64,000 bases of DNA, taken from positions 67,791,676-67,855,675 of the forward strand of contig CM043969.1 of NCBI GenBank assembly GCA_014529385.2, written 5' to 3'. This document shows, one piece after another, positions 1 through 10,468 of this stretch; within the stretch, counting starts at the first letter, position 1, and each line of letters starts with the position of its first letter. Position numbers and translations under genes: made by a program. Origin of the DNA: Adiantum capillus-veneris (Eukaryota > Streptophyta > Polypodiopsida > Polypodiales > Pteridaceae). The notes under the pieces were generated by a model. The model did not search any database and was not told the DNA's origin. It saw nothing but the letters and a program-made list of their open reading frames with translations.

Positions 1-2
1 TG

Positions 3-185
3 AAATTCAAAACGTCTACTTTCAATTTGGATATTCACTTGCCCAATGGCCAAATTGAAACTGTGTTGGTGACTAAGCATTGGACTCATACTAACTTGTG
101 CAATTATTTTCTTATTATCGGTGTTGAGGAGGTTCAAGAATCACACTTCATCCTTAATCGGCACAAGGTGACATCACATTTATAA
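3..185 (+). pseudogene. C-terminal end of an unidentified gene, first tandem copy (cut by window edge)
   Basis: Reading frame 3 is open from the window edge to a TAA at 183-185. Its last part, with residues IIGVEEV and HFILNRHKVTSHL, is nearly the same as the end of the frame in the next copy (about 1,340-1,410: IIGVEEV, HFILNLHKVTSHL). I do not recognise the family. The repeat relation shows that this is the tail of one copy and that a second copy follows about 1.2 kb downstream. Confidence 0.4.
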
Positions 186-605
186 AAATGTGTATTTGTG
201 CAATGATTGATGTCCAATCATTGATTTGATTACTGTTTTAGATTGGAAAACGGACGGATTTGAAGGCAAAAGTGCAAGAATTGTTGAATGTAGAGGATTT
301 TGTGCTCAGCTAGTGTGTTAGAAGCATTTTAAACGCTCCTTCTTGGTTGTATCACTTTCCATGTAAATTTTATGGCAATTTTTGCTTATGTGCCAATAGG
401 CGTTTTGAGGTGAACATGTTAACTACGTTCATAATTTTTATTAACTGTATATTTTTTTTGTTCAATATTGTGATATGCTATGTTCAAACTCATAAATTGT
501 TAAGCCATTAGAATCCCTTCAAGGTGTGTGAGTTGTGTCAAGTTATGTGTTGTTGGGGGGGGGTGTTGTGAGTTAGGAATTATTATATAAGGGGGAGGGT
601 AGCAA
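111..605 (+). repeat. Direct repeat copy 1 (gene end plus 3' flank plus TATA-like motif)
   Basis: This segment aligns along its length with 1,337-1,772, apart from about 60 extra bases here. It contains the end of the reading frame, an AT-rich flank, a G run near 545-555 and the motif ATTATATAAGGGGGAGGG at its right end. It could be read as an LTR pair, but the repeat starts inside a coding frame, so a tandem duplication of a gene unit fits better. Confidence 0.7.
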
Positions 606-612
606 GCTAGCC

Positions 613-1450
613 ATGGAGGAGAGCTTTGTTGCTTTCTTGAAGGAGTCACAACTTTGAGCACAAGGCAAGGGAGCTAGGTGAGCTCTTCTTGCACCTTCTC
701 GACCTTGACGAAAGACTCAAAGTGCATGATGACACATTCTTCCATGTACACGACAACATCTACATGTACCTACTCCAGTACATGGTCCCTCTCCCCAACT
801 ATGTTGGCTACTAGACCCCATGTGACCTACTCATCCACATTCACAAGCGCAATCGTCCATTTGCATAGAGGCTCAATCATTTCCAAGGTGTGAGTGCTAG
901 CATCGGCCATGACGTCACCCTTGACCTCGTGGAGGTGGCTGGAATGCACAAGGGTAAGATTGGCCAAATGTTTCTGTCCCACATAGCTACATCCATGCTG
1001 TTCAAGGATGAGACCTCTACCAAAGACATTGAGCTACCCCACATGCAAGTGGGAGGGGTACTAAAAGATGCCCAAGATGCACGGCAAGGCAAGCGTGATA
1101 GGCACGTTGAAGAAGCCCAACTAATGATAGAGTTTCCAGTGGGTATACAGAGTGTTGCCATATGATGCTCCCGAGGTAAGTGGTGCTATGGATGTGGTGA
1201 GAGAGGCCACTGGCAAAGCACTCTAGAGGTGGAGATTGCTAGGTTTTCTAGTTTTATCATTGATGATTAAGAGTTTGTGCTCATGCATGACATCCAAAAG
1301 GCATGCTCCACTGCAAATGGACGAGTGCTTAAGCCTCTTATTATTGGTGTTGAGGAGGTTGAAGGAGCACACTTCATCCTTAATCTACACAAGGTGACAT
1401 CACATTTATGGTTATGTGTATTTTTGCAATGGCTAATGTCTAATCATTGA
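613..1450 (+). pseudogene. Decayed zinc-knuckle-like gene, second tandem copy
   Basis: An ATG at 613 lies about 25 bp after the TATATAA motif, but that frame (1) stops at 655-657. Frame 2 then stays nearly open from about 662 to 1,450 with stops near 812, 1,163, 1,267 and 1,448. The intact stretch at 890-1,165 encodes 91 residues. The same frame then gives CYGCGERGHW (from 1,184), which resembles a CCHC zinc knuckle but has lost the final cysteine. The end matches the truncated copy at 3-185. A gag-like or host nucleic-acid-binding protein are both possible. It is non-functional as it stands. Confidence 0.4.
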
Positions 1451-1772
1451 TTTGATTGCTTTTTTCAGTTTGGAAAAGGGATGGAGTTGAAGGTGAAAGT
1501 GCAAGAGTCATGGAATGCAGAGGATTTTGTGCAATTTTTGCCTATGTGCAAATAACAATAAAAAGAAGAGGCGTTTTGAGTTGAACATATCAAACACGTT
1601 CATAATTTTTTATTAAATGTTGTATATTATTTTGTTCCATTTGTGATACGCTACGTTCAAACTCATAAATCAATAATCCATTGGAGTCCCTTCAGCTACT
1701 TTGGAAGTTGTGTGTGTGTGGTTTGGGGGGGGGGGTGTTTAGCAGTTATTATATAAGGGGGAGGGTAGCAAT
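1337..1772 (+). repeat. Direct repeat copy 2
   Basis: This is the partner of 111-605. It covers the gene tail, the AT-rich flank, a G run at about 1,724-1,733 and again ATATAAGGGGGAGGGTAGCA at the right end. It is followed by a 72-codon open frame (1,773-1,991, ATGAAAAAA start) unlike the sequence that follows copy 1. I see no family signature in that frame. Confidence 0.7.
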
Positions 1773-2002
1773 ATGAAAAAAAGGGGCGAAGAGTTCGAAC
1801 AATTATTTTGGGCTCTCCACTACCAGCTTGTTAGAGCACTTGTCAACATCTTTCACATCCTCTGGCATCTTTGTCTTCAGCTTGAGGTGATTTATAAAAA
1901 AAATGTATTTGTTTATTGTTTACAATTAAGTTTTTTTTTGCTAACCCAGTTGTTAAAGAGCATAGTCTTACACTATGGAGTTAGTTCATAGGCTAGTACC
2001 AT

Positions 2003-3085
2003 ATCCCTAAATATGTAAACCACAATGTCACACTATAGGGAGGGTTTAGAGTTTAGGAACCCCTTCCTGGTTGTGTAGACCTTTGTGTCACACTGGAGGG
2101 GTTAGAAAAAGACACTTTGTCCTTGACTATGCAAATCATTGTGTCGCACTGTAGGGAGAGCTTATATTTAAATAAATTCTCTATCTTTGGCTATGTAGAC
2201 CATCATGTCGCATTGCAAAGAGGGCATAAGGAGTGATACAAACTTATCTACAATGTATTAATTGACCTCTTGTTCAATACAACTCATTATAAGCTCAATA
2301 AGAAAATAGAAGATATGCACAATCATCATATCTGTTATGTTTGCACGCACACACACTTGCTTAAAGGGTTGCGTAGCGAGTTGCGCAACCCTTTAAGCAT
2401 GTTTGTGTGTTTGTTCAAATACGACCAATGTGTCAATCGTGCACATTTTCTATTTCTCATTGAATCCATAATCGGTTATTTTGAACAAGTGGCTTTACTC
2501 CAGAGTTCAGATAAGTGTATATATTTTTGTCTTGTTTCTAACTATGCAGACCACCGTGTCACATTGTAGGGAGGGCTTAGGTATAAACAGACGCTTTGTC
2601 TTTGGCTATGTAGATCACCGCATTGCAATGCAAAGAGGGCTTACGGAGTGATAGACACTTACCTGCAATGAAGTAACTGCTCACTTGTCCAAAACAATTT
2701 ATTACAGGCTCAATGAGAAATAAAATATTTAAACACATCGCACATCTATCATATTTAAACCCATATAAGAATGTATTTAAAGGGTTGTATGATCACTTGT
2801 GTAGCACATTAAGGAGGTTTATGTGTGTTTTCAAACATGACAACTATGCACAATTGACAAATGTGCCAATTGTGCATATTTGCTATTTTTGACTAATTCT
2901 ATAATTGATCATTTTGGACAAGTGGTCACATACTTTACTCTAGAGTCCAAATAAGTGTGTGTATGTTCTTATTATCCCTGGATGTGGAGACCACCACATT
3001 GCTCTATAGGGAGAGCCATAGTTTGTATAGACAACTTGTCCTTGATTGTGTAGACTTCTACGTCACACTATAGGGAGGGTGGGGT
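2003..3085 (+). repeat. Cluster of about 65-bp degenerate repeats within a duplicated ~415-bp unit
   Basis: A motif of the form CTATGTAGACCACCGTGTC, followed by CAYTGTAGGGAGGGCTTA, recurs at least eight times (about 2,003, 2,071, 2,135, 2,195, 2,540, 2,605, 2,980 and 3,040). Longer flanks at 2,220-2,570 and 2,640-3,000 also align (AAGGAGTGATA, then AACTCATTATAAGCTCAAT or a close variant). The cluster is therefore a tandem duplication of a unit that itself carries short repeats. No coding signal is convincing. Confidence 0.6.
2359..2398. repeat. Perfect 15-bp inverted repeat (hairpin, 10-nt loop)
   Basis: GCTTAAAGGGTTGCG at 2,359-2,373 is exactly complementary to CGCAACCCTTTAAGC at 2,384-2,398. 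Imperfect pairing extends outward through a CACACAC / GTGTGTG region to about 31 bp per arm. The related unit near 2,770-2,830 has lost the pairing. Confidence 0.75.
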
Positions 3086-3089
3086 TGCC

Positions 3090-5756
3090 ATCACTTTAGT
3101 CCTCTCATTTTAAATTACTTGCATCCATGTAGATCTTTCTACCTTTATGTCTGATATCACATCAACTTATTCTATTCACTATTAGTTATTATGACATTTT
3201 ATTAATTAACGTTTAGGTTTGCTTCACAAATTTTGATTTCATATATTTCCAACCATGGCAGAGACAAAGCTAACATGTGCCCATCGTAAATTCATCCCTG
3301 ATACTCTTGTCTTCTACCTATATCATGCTACAAAGGATCATATAGGCCAAAAATTTATTATCCTTGCATTGAAGTTCAAGGACTTCATTACAAAGCTTGT
3401 CCAACATTGTTTTACCAAGCTAGAAGCCTCATTTCTTCTGACAAATGGAGTCATGCATGTAGTAATCAAGCAACTCTAAGGATAGATTGTCAGGACATTT
3501 AGAACATCCAATGTCCCGAGGTAAGAATTCTCAAGGGATTCTATATCGAATGTAGATGATTTAAGAGCTACATTCAGAGTTCAAGGGTAAGAACAGACAA
3601 GAAAAATCCTCCAAACATTCTAAGATTGAAGAGGAAGTACAAGTTTCTCTTGAAGCAAATGTTCAGCATGTAGCAAAAGTTTTAGCGATACCGCATCATC
3701 TACATGCCCCTCTATCATAGAGGCAATTTATTGGGGATGAAAGCTTGAGCCCCCCTTTCCTTCATTTGCTTATTGAAATATCAAAATTTCACCTACAGGC
3801 TCCCCAACTCGATGAGGGTTGTTTCATTGTTGTGAAGCAAGTGAGAGTTACACATCAATCATTCAAGGATACAATATACGTGGCCAAGATCTACAAGCTC
3901 ATCGAACACAAAAAATCCCCTATATAGATGGCACTAGAAGAAGGTATTGCCGTGATTGTTCATCATCATGGCATGATCCTAGCTAAAAGTCTTGTACGCC
4001 ATAGCATGAAGCAAATACTTATTTTTAGGGCCACTTGGAGCATTGGATATAGGCTTTCCACCATGATGGAAGCAAATCAACAATAAAGGAGTTCCAATAC
4101 ACCTCTTGAACCTTCAAGTAGTTTATTCAGAACATCTTGCCAATCACAAATGCCCTCTTATAGACGCTGAAGTTTTTGCACAGCCACAATTTCCTACACA
4201 GTGATTTGCATGCTCTCACATTTTGATACACTTTCAACAAAATAAATGTATATACTAGCATTGTTGATTGGGGATCAAGCAATGTCTCAAACACTAAAGA
4301 GGCATTTCCTCGCTTGTGACAACTATCCCCATAAATGAGAGCACAATAAGAGAGAGATTATCCATGGGAAGCTCTTGAAAATTTAAGCACAAACTCAACT
4401 ATCCCCATTAATGAGAGCACAATAAGAGAGAGATTATCCATGGGAAGCTCTTAAAAATGTAAGCACAAACTCACCTCCTTTCTCTAAAGCCTCTGATGTA
4501 TATTGCCTCTGTTGGATTCTTAAATGCTTGATTTTGTGTATCCCACAACCTTCTGAATGTGAGAAATAAGCTTTTTGTGCAATGTGACGTAACATATTTT
4601 CCAAGGAAAAGAAAGAAATCCCTTAAATAGGCCTAATGCATGGGATTTATTGCTCTCTATGAATGGAACCCATAATGCTGGCTACAATATTGTAACTTAC
4701 TCTGGCCCATGGCTAGCCGATTATCAAATGATCAAAGAATCATAAGTCTTGTGCCATTCTTATATCTGTGTGATGCTTTTTCAAGTTGGATCTTCAGATA
4801 ATTTCAAGTGATGTCTTTAAAATATTTCAAATTTAGTTTTAAAAATAATTTTAAAGCAATGTTGAAGTATTTCAAGGTTTAAAGTGCATGCACATTTTCA
4901 TCGCTAACAAGCGTTTTTTGCTATGTGTAGATGGAAAACATACCTCATCACCATGATGACGTACCTCAACACGATCAAAATGCAACATGATCCCTATCGC
5001 AACCATGAACTAGCACAACAAATCTACAAAACGAAGGAGATTCAGGTTGCTATAGGAAATCTAACAACCTTGGCAAGGTCCCAAGAGGACGAGTCAGACC
5101 ACGATGGAGAATCGTTGAGCTACAAGTAGTGCAAAGAGTTGTGCTTGTGTGGCACACTCTTTTGAGGGCCACTGGCAATGAAAGGGGTCCCTTCCTTTGA
5201 AGATATTTGATTTGCAACACACCATTTTGGTAAACCATATGCACATCGAATACTTACAAGTGTACAATAAAAACCCAAACAACAGTTAAATAGCCATTTA
5301 CTTTGTGCATCAATGCTAGGATGTTATTACATTTTGAGGCATAAAGTAGATTGGTGAACGATTCTCCTAGCATGGAAGGGGTGGGCAAGGGATGCCTTGC
5401 AGAATACATTCACGCTTGAGAGGCAAATCAAGGAGAGCCTTTGTGCGAAAAGGGCTTTATCTATCTATCACCCCAAGGAGACAACAATCCTTGAGCAATT
5501 AGAAACTCAAGGTGTAGAATTGGAGAGAGCACAAAATCATTGGATGCTCATTGTTGCGAGGCACTGAAAGCTGATCTTGGTGAATTGAAGCAAAAACTAG
5601 GAAGATACAAAGCAAAGTTTGGTCCCTTGGAAGAGGATATACTGGAAGCATGTTCGAGCAACTCCATGGAAATATATGAGTTTTGTCTATTAGATATAAT
5701 GGGAGATTACTTCCAAGATCTAAACTCATTCTTTTTTATGTAAAGGCTTCTTTTTG
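3090..5756. other. AT-rich stretch without a recognisable gene
   Basis: Short open frames occur on the plus strand at 3,255-3,479 (74 codons), 3,745-3,927, 4,923-5,129 and 5,540-5,743. None shows a domain I recognise. The stretch 5,390-5,640 can be read as a charged, coiled-coil-like peptide (ERQIKESLCAKRA) but is interrupted. These may be fragments of old genes or elements. Confidence 0.4.
4321..4471 (+). repeat. 76-bp tandem duplication
   Basis: AACTATCCCCATAAATGAGA at 4,321 recurs at 4,397 as AACTATCCCCATTAATGAGA, and the match continues through the following 75 bases with only a few differences. It is a recent local duplication with no coding content. Confidence 0.85.
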
Positions 5757-5824
5757 TAACAACTCCTTTTTCTCAAAACCTTCTCTTTATAAACAACCAA
5801 ATCAATGAAATTTTTGTGACCAAC

Positions 5825-5878
<54 letters not shown>

Positions 5879-5938
5879 CTTTTTCTCAAAACCCACTCTT
5901 TATAAACAACCAAATGAATGAAATTTTTGTGACCAACA

Positions 5939-6027
<89 letters not shown>
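5757..6027 (+). repeat. Two tandem copies of a short unit, each ending in (GA)n
   Basis: The unit CTTTTTCTCAAAACC ... ATAAACAACCAAAT ... TTTTTGTGACCAACA occurs at about 5,766-5,828 and again at 5,876-5,941. Each copy is followed by a GA tract (5,829-5,875 and 5,942-6,027). The two units differ at a few positions. The pattern matches other places in the window where a repeat body and an AG/CT microsatellite travel together. Confidence 0.75.
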
Positions 6028-6031
<4 letters not shown>

Positions 6032-6309
6032 TACGGATGACATTAAAGGGAATTTTGTATGCAAAAAAAAGCTTGATCCACTTGAGATGTAGCTGAAGCA
6101 ACCATTGCTTGTCAAATGCTTGGTGCAAAGTAGAACCACTATGAGTATGTTGACCACCGACTGATGCTACACTACATCCTTTTAAATAAGAAGTGGAAGG
6201 TTTGGGGTTCGCGCTACTAGACCTTGACTGTATGTAGTAGTAGCAGGGGAGAATAATATATTAGAATAGTTACATTTAATAATATACTGCTATTTTAATC
6301 TTAAAAAAT

Positions 6310-6765
6310 AATCCCAAGTGTGAGCTTTCACTCTACACATGACAAGCAATCAGTTGATTTATATGTAAGTAAACTTTGCACACAACAAGCAATTTTAATT
6401 TTTCTAAACCTACTTAAAAAATCTCTAAGTGTGAGTCAAACTCTAGACATGACATGTAATCTCTATTTAAAAGCTCTACATAAGGCAAAAATATTACTAT
6501 TCTACCTACCTAAATCACCTCCAATGCGAGCATTCTCTACACTTGGTAGGCAATCACGAAATAAATTTACCTAAGTTGCTTCCATGTGTGAGAATGTCTC
6601 TACACAAAGCAAGTAACTACTAGTTTATATTAGTTTAAATCACTTCCAAGTGTGAAGTTTCTCTACACATGGTAAGAAATCACTCAATTTACTCTAGCTA
6701 ACTTACTTTCAAGTGTGAGTGAAACTCTACACAAGGCTTTAATAACCATATTTTCTATTCACTAC
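6310..6765 (+). repeat. Degenerate tandem array, unit about 60-110 bp
   Basis: The phrase CCAAGTGTGAG followed by CTCTACACATGG(T)AAGCAATCA recurs about six times (near 6,312, 6,420, 6,518, 6,577, 6,645 and 6,705) with AT-rich spacers. It is an old, strongly diverged satellite-like array. Confidence 0.6.
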
Positions 6766-8020
6766 AATTTATCTAACCTAGCAAACTAAAATGCTTTTAA
6801 TTTTAATTTTTCTTCTTATTTAAAATCTTCCTCTTTTATTTCTAATTTGTAGCTCAATCACTACAAAAGTTTTTTCGTTTGGTTTTTGGGTTTTAGAGTT
6901 CAACTTTGTAGTGAACTCAAGGCAAACCTTTCAAAAAGATGCTCACAATGGTAAATAGTTGTGCAAGCACCTCCTATATAGAATTATATATTTTGACCAA
7001 ACTATGCTTTGATCAAAATATAGTTCGATCAAACTATCAAAAACTTATATGAGATGTTATTTTTGCTGATGTGGCACCATCTAGTACGATTGTTTAATAT
7101 GAGGTGTTCTATAATACTCCAGATTAAAGCGTATTATATGTATACTATGTAATGTGTAATGAAACTTAGTTTGCCTTTTAGAAAAATTGACAACTAGCTG
7201 CAAATGTTTTTTTTTTTGCACTACTGCTAGAAATTGTTTCAAAGGTGTTCAAAACATGCTTCAAATTTCTTTGAAATTTTTTTGCTATTACAATAAAATC
7301 TATGAGCTGATGTGTAAACATGTGCCATGAAACCTTGGAGAAAGCAGTTTGAAGTGGATTTTGCAAATTGCTTGAAAGTCAAGTGCTTTTGGTTTGATCC
7401 TCAATCCAAGATAGAGTTGAGGAGCTCAAGTAGATTCAATAAAACAACAAACACATCCATGTGTGTGCTTCCTACTCTCACCATTTCTCAATAACATTGA
7501 CTATCCCTATGTTTCATAACCTCTTTATATTCTTTCTTGTGCACACTTTCTAGATATCGTTGTTAAAGTCTATCTCCATATACATGTACTCCATGTTTTG
7601 AACATGACTTGTTGAACCCCTTGATAGATATATTCTCTAGAATATGGGGGAAAAAGTTGTGCTTCACACTTCACAAGGGATATTAGATGTATGTTCACCT
7701 AGAAAGTTTCCAAAAAGTAGGTTATTTACTAGGTAGGTGCAGTTACAATCTGCAATGGAAAGTTGCTAACTTGGTGTAATTCAATAGACATAGTAGGAGA
7801 GGATTTAAAAAATCCCTTGACCAAACTATTTTCCATAATAAAGAGATCGATCGTTCTTTGCTTTGCTACACAAATATTGGCTTAGGTTGGTAGATTTCTC
7901 CTCTATATATAATCATGTTTCATGAAAGCCAACTCTTAAATTTATGTCTTAGATGTTAGGGACACTTTCCTCCTTAACTTTAATACATGGGAGGAGCAAA
8001 AGGTAAAGATGAAGTGAGTG
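6766..8020. other. No feature seen
   Basis: AT-rich DNA with only short open frames on both strands and no domain-like peptide, tRNA-like fold or longer repeat that I could identify. Confidence 0.5.
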
Positions 8021-8025
8021 AAAGC

Positions 8026-8968
8026 TCAAGACCAAGCCTCCTTACCCAAGCGATTAGAGATGTCTTAAGATACACAAGAGACAGTAGGTGATCGATCATA
8101 TGCCAGCGGCACCGACACAATCATGTGCACATCATTGAATGCCAAGTGCGCTCATTTGATTGGCATTCCCCACGAAGCCCTGGTGGAAGGTGCAAGGATA
8201 AGAGCAGGCTCTTTTGGTGCTACAAAGGAGAGAACGAGGTAAAATTTGATAGCTTCCAGACAGATCAAGGAATGCAAACACTTCACCCCTCCATTGTAAG
8301 ATGCATTGGATTTACCCCCAAGGCCCCCTGGATCACAATCTTCCCATACTATAATGGGGGCACCTTGGGAGACATGATGTGTCGCCTGCCATTTGCCCAA
8401 GGAGCGTTCAGATGCTGCATGCACAGACTACAATATGGCTGGAGGACTTTGCCACCAATAAATTAGCACTTATCAGAGATAGAGACTACACGGCTCAAAG
8501 CAGTGATTGAGCAGATGCCAACAATCTTACACACTCTTATTGACGGTGTTGTAGTTGCTCACTCAACGTTGGCATCATTGATTGGGGCATGATGCTTAGA
8601 ACGTCAGCCAAGCGAGTATCAAACAAGTTTTGGCATCCTTTTGCTCAATCGGACTTTGCAATTTTGGAGGCAAAGGAAGCAGGGGGGGGGGCTCGCGAAG
8701 CGGTCGTGGATTGCCAACACATGCATACTCAAAATAAAGCAACATTTATGCATTATGGTTTCTATTCAACATGTTAATAGACTTTTGGAATACAGTGATG
8801 AAAGTCTATTTTCCAAAAAAAGTATTTTACCACCCCGATCAAGATGCCATGAGGGCTATTCAGATAAAAGTGGACAGTTGGATAAAGTTAAGAGAGCGTG
8901 AATCTAGAAGAAACGCATCAAACATTTTTTTTGTTATTCTTCATAGAGCATTTAAAGACAGACCCTAA
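8026..8968 (+). pseudogene. Broken protein-kinase-like gene
   Basis: Pieces in all three forward frames line up in the order of a protein kinase domain. First comes RAGSFGATKERT, a glycine-loop-like segment, near 8,195-8,235. Then come LHPSIVRCIGF and FPYYNGGTLGDMM (8,280-8,385), resembling the alpha-C/beta-4 and hinge regions, then RLKAVIEQMPTILHTLIDGV (about 8,492-8,552), a helix-E-like stretch. Last is GIIDWGMML (8,572-8,598), where a DWG replaces the DFG motif. The catalytic HxD loop that should lie between the last two pieces is missing. A C-lobe-like tail follows to the stop at 8,966-8,968. At least four frame changes and the lost loop show it is dead. The RNA-level structure is unknown, so an intron cannot be excluded at any one break. 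Confidence 0.5.
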
Positions 8969-9463
8969 AATAGCAACCACTTATTGAACTTGCGCCGTCT
9001 TTTTACGCAACTTGAACCATTTGTACATTGCTATTGACTTGTTGATTGGGTGTTATATTTACATTGAAGTCTATATTCTGGGTGGTTCACCTCACTTGAA
9101 GTATATTTGGATGGGTTTCTTTAGTCAATTAATTGTCTTATGGTACAATTCGATCAATTGTGATATTTTTTTCGCATCTATTGTGGTATGTTTGAGGGTG
9201 CTGAATCGAGAGAACCGTTTGTCAAAAATATTTAATATTTTTCTATTTGTCCATTGCAGTTCTAAGATACTATGGTTGAAGAAGAGCAAGCATGTGGTAC
9301 ACAAATGGTGCCAGATGATCAACATCAAATAATTGTTAATGGGTTTCAATGCATGAAATCTCTAGCGCACAGTATGTCAGCACAACAAGCGACGTGCAAA
9401 ACTCGTCGACTATCAAAATGAGAAAATCCAAACCATGTGCAATGGAAATAAATCAACAAACAA

Positions 9464-9730
9464 GTGACAAAGGATATTATTAAAACATTATGGCCATGTG
9501 AGGACGTAGAGATAAAGAAAGGATGGTGGAAAGTAGCGAAGTGCCTTCCCCAAGAAATCAAAGATAACGTTGAAAGGATCTACTTTGAAGTTTTTGGCCA
9601 TCCATTACACAATGCAGGTTGTGCATTGTATTTTGCAAAAGTGGTGTATGTACATTTTGTGCAGCAACAACCAGTAGACTTTTCCTTGAAGGAGACAACT
9701 GTAGCCACCCATGATATAAGAGAGAGTTGA
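9464..9730 (+). CDS. Unidentified open frame upstream of the RING ORF
   Basis: This is an 88-residue open frame starting at GTG. It has a fairly protein-like composition (WWKVAKCLPQEIKDNV, ERIYFEVFGHPLHNAGC) and ends at TGA 9,728-9,730. The same frame continues beyond the stop with further protein-like sequence toward the RING segment, so both may be parts of one decayed gene. I do not recognise the family. It lies tail-to-tail with the hAT transposase remnant downstream. Confidence 0.3.
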   Translation: MTKDIIKTLWPCEDVEIKKGWWKVAKCLPQEIKDNVERIYFEVFGHPLHNAGCALYFAKVVYVHFVQQQPVDFSLKETTVATHDIRES

Positions 9731-9946
9731 GTCACAATTACATGAGAGAATCTGGCATTGATAGTTGAAAGGACCAACATACAATTAAACAAGAAGAAAT
9801 ATATTTTAATAGCACAACTGGTAGAGAAAGATGCAAAAATCACATAGCTATCTGTAGTAGCAACCCAAACACCCCAAGCGTCCCAGGTATGAATGGAAAA
9901 AAGTATTCATCGCTTAAGCCAGGATGTTCAAAATTTGACATAACGA

Positions 9947-10219
9947 GTGAATCCTCCGCCTATAAAAGGGACATATATTAGTCACCTCGTCTTGCATCCC
10001 AAGTTAGTTCCCGCGTCACAATCAAATGCAACTTTATCTTCCCAGTGTCCAGTATGCTACAAGAGTTTTGACCGATTGAGTGGATTCTATACATTGGCAT
10101 GTGGCCATTATTATCACCTTGTGCGTTTAATTCATTTAATGCAAAATAGGAACCAATGTGCAATCTGTTCACAAGATATTCCACAAAAATATATGTATTA
10201 TGTTTGGCATGGAAAATGA
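9947..10219 (+). pseudogene. RING-finger-like ORF with a lost zinc ligand
   Basis: The 90-codon frame has CPVC at residues 34-37, CGHYYHLVR and CAICSQDIP near its end. This is the spacing of a RING domain (CxxC, CxHxxxH, CxxC). The sixth ligand, expected as cysteine two residues after the second histidine, is arginine (HLVR), so zinc binding would be impaired. RING proteins are usually E3 ubiquitin ligases, but here the motif is the only evidence. The ORF is convergent with the hAT remnant starting 250 bp downstream and could be cargo of that element or an unrelated gene fragment. Confidence 0.5.
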
Positions 10220-10468
10220 GTATAAATTCAAGGAAGGCTGCCAAGACACCCCTAGCACAATTAGAAATATATTTGGTAACAAAGATGCAAGTTCTGAGCA
10301 CAACAATTGAGATTGACAGATTTTGTGAAACCTCTACTATGAAGTGTTGTATATGATCAAAACACATTGAATACAAGCTCTTATATAATGGTTGTTGACA
10401 CAATCTTTAAGCTATATTGAATCTGTGAAGTTGTTATCTTGTTTTGAGTCTGAGTATTGTGGGTCTTC

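Noticed and set aside
111-1772. The direct repeats as a pair of LTRs
   Set aside because: They start inside a coding frame, lack TG...CA ends and a primer-binding site, and the internal 0.7 kb is the same gene. A tandem gene duplication explains them better.
5886-6157. Open frames rich in Ser-Leu or Arg-Glu repeats at every CT/GA tract (also 20,214, 26,793, 28,262, 41,641, 62,014, 63,442)
   Set aside because: These are translations of dinucleotide repeats, which have no stop codon in most frames. They are not evidence of coding.
9978-10403. 141-codon minus-strand open frame
   Set aside because: It is the antisense shadow of the RING-like frame, whose CxxC/CxH pattern is far more protein-like.
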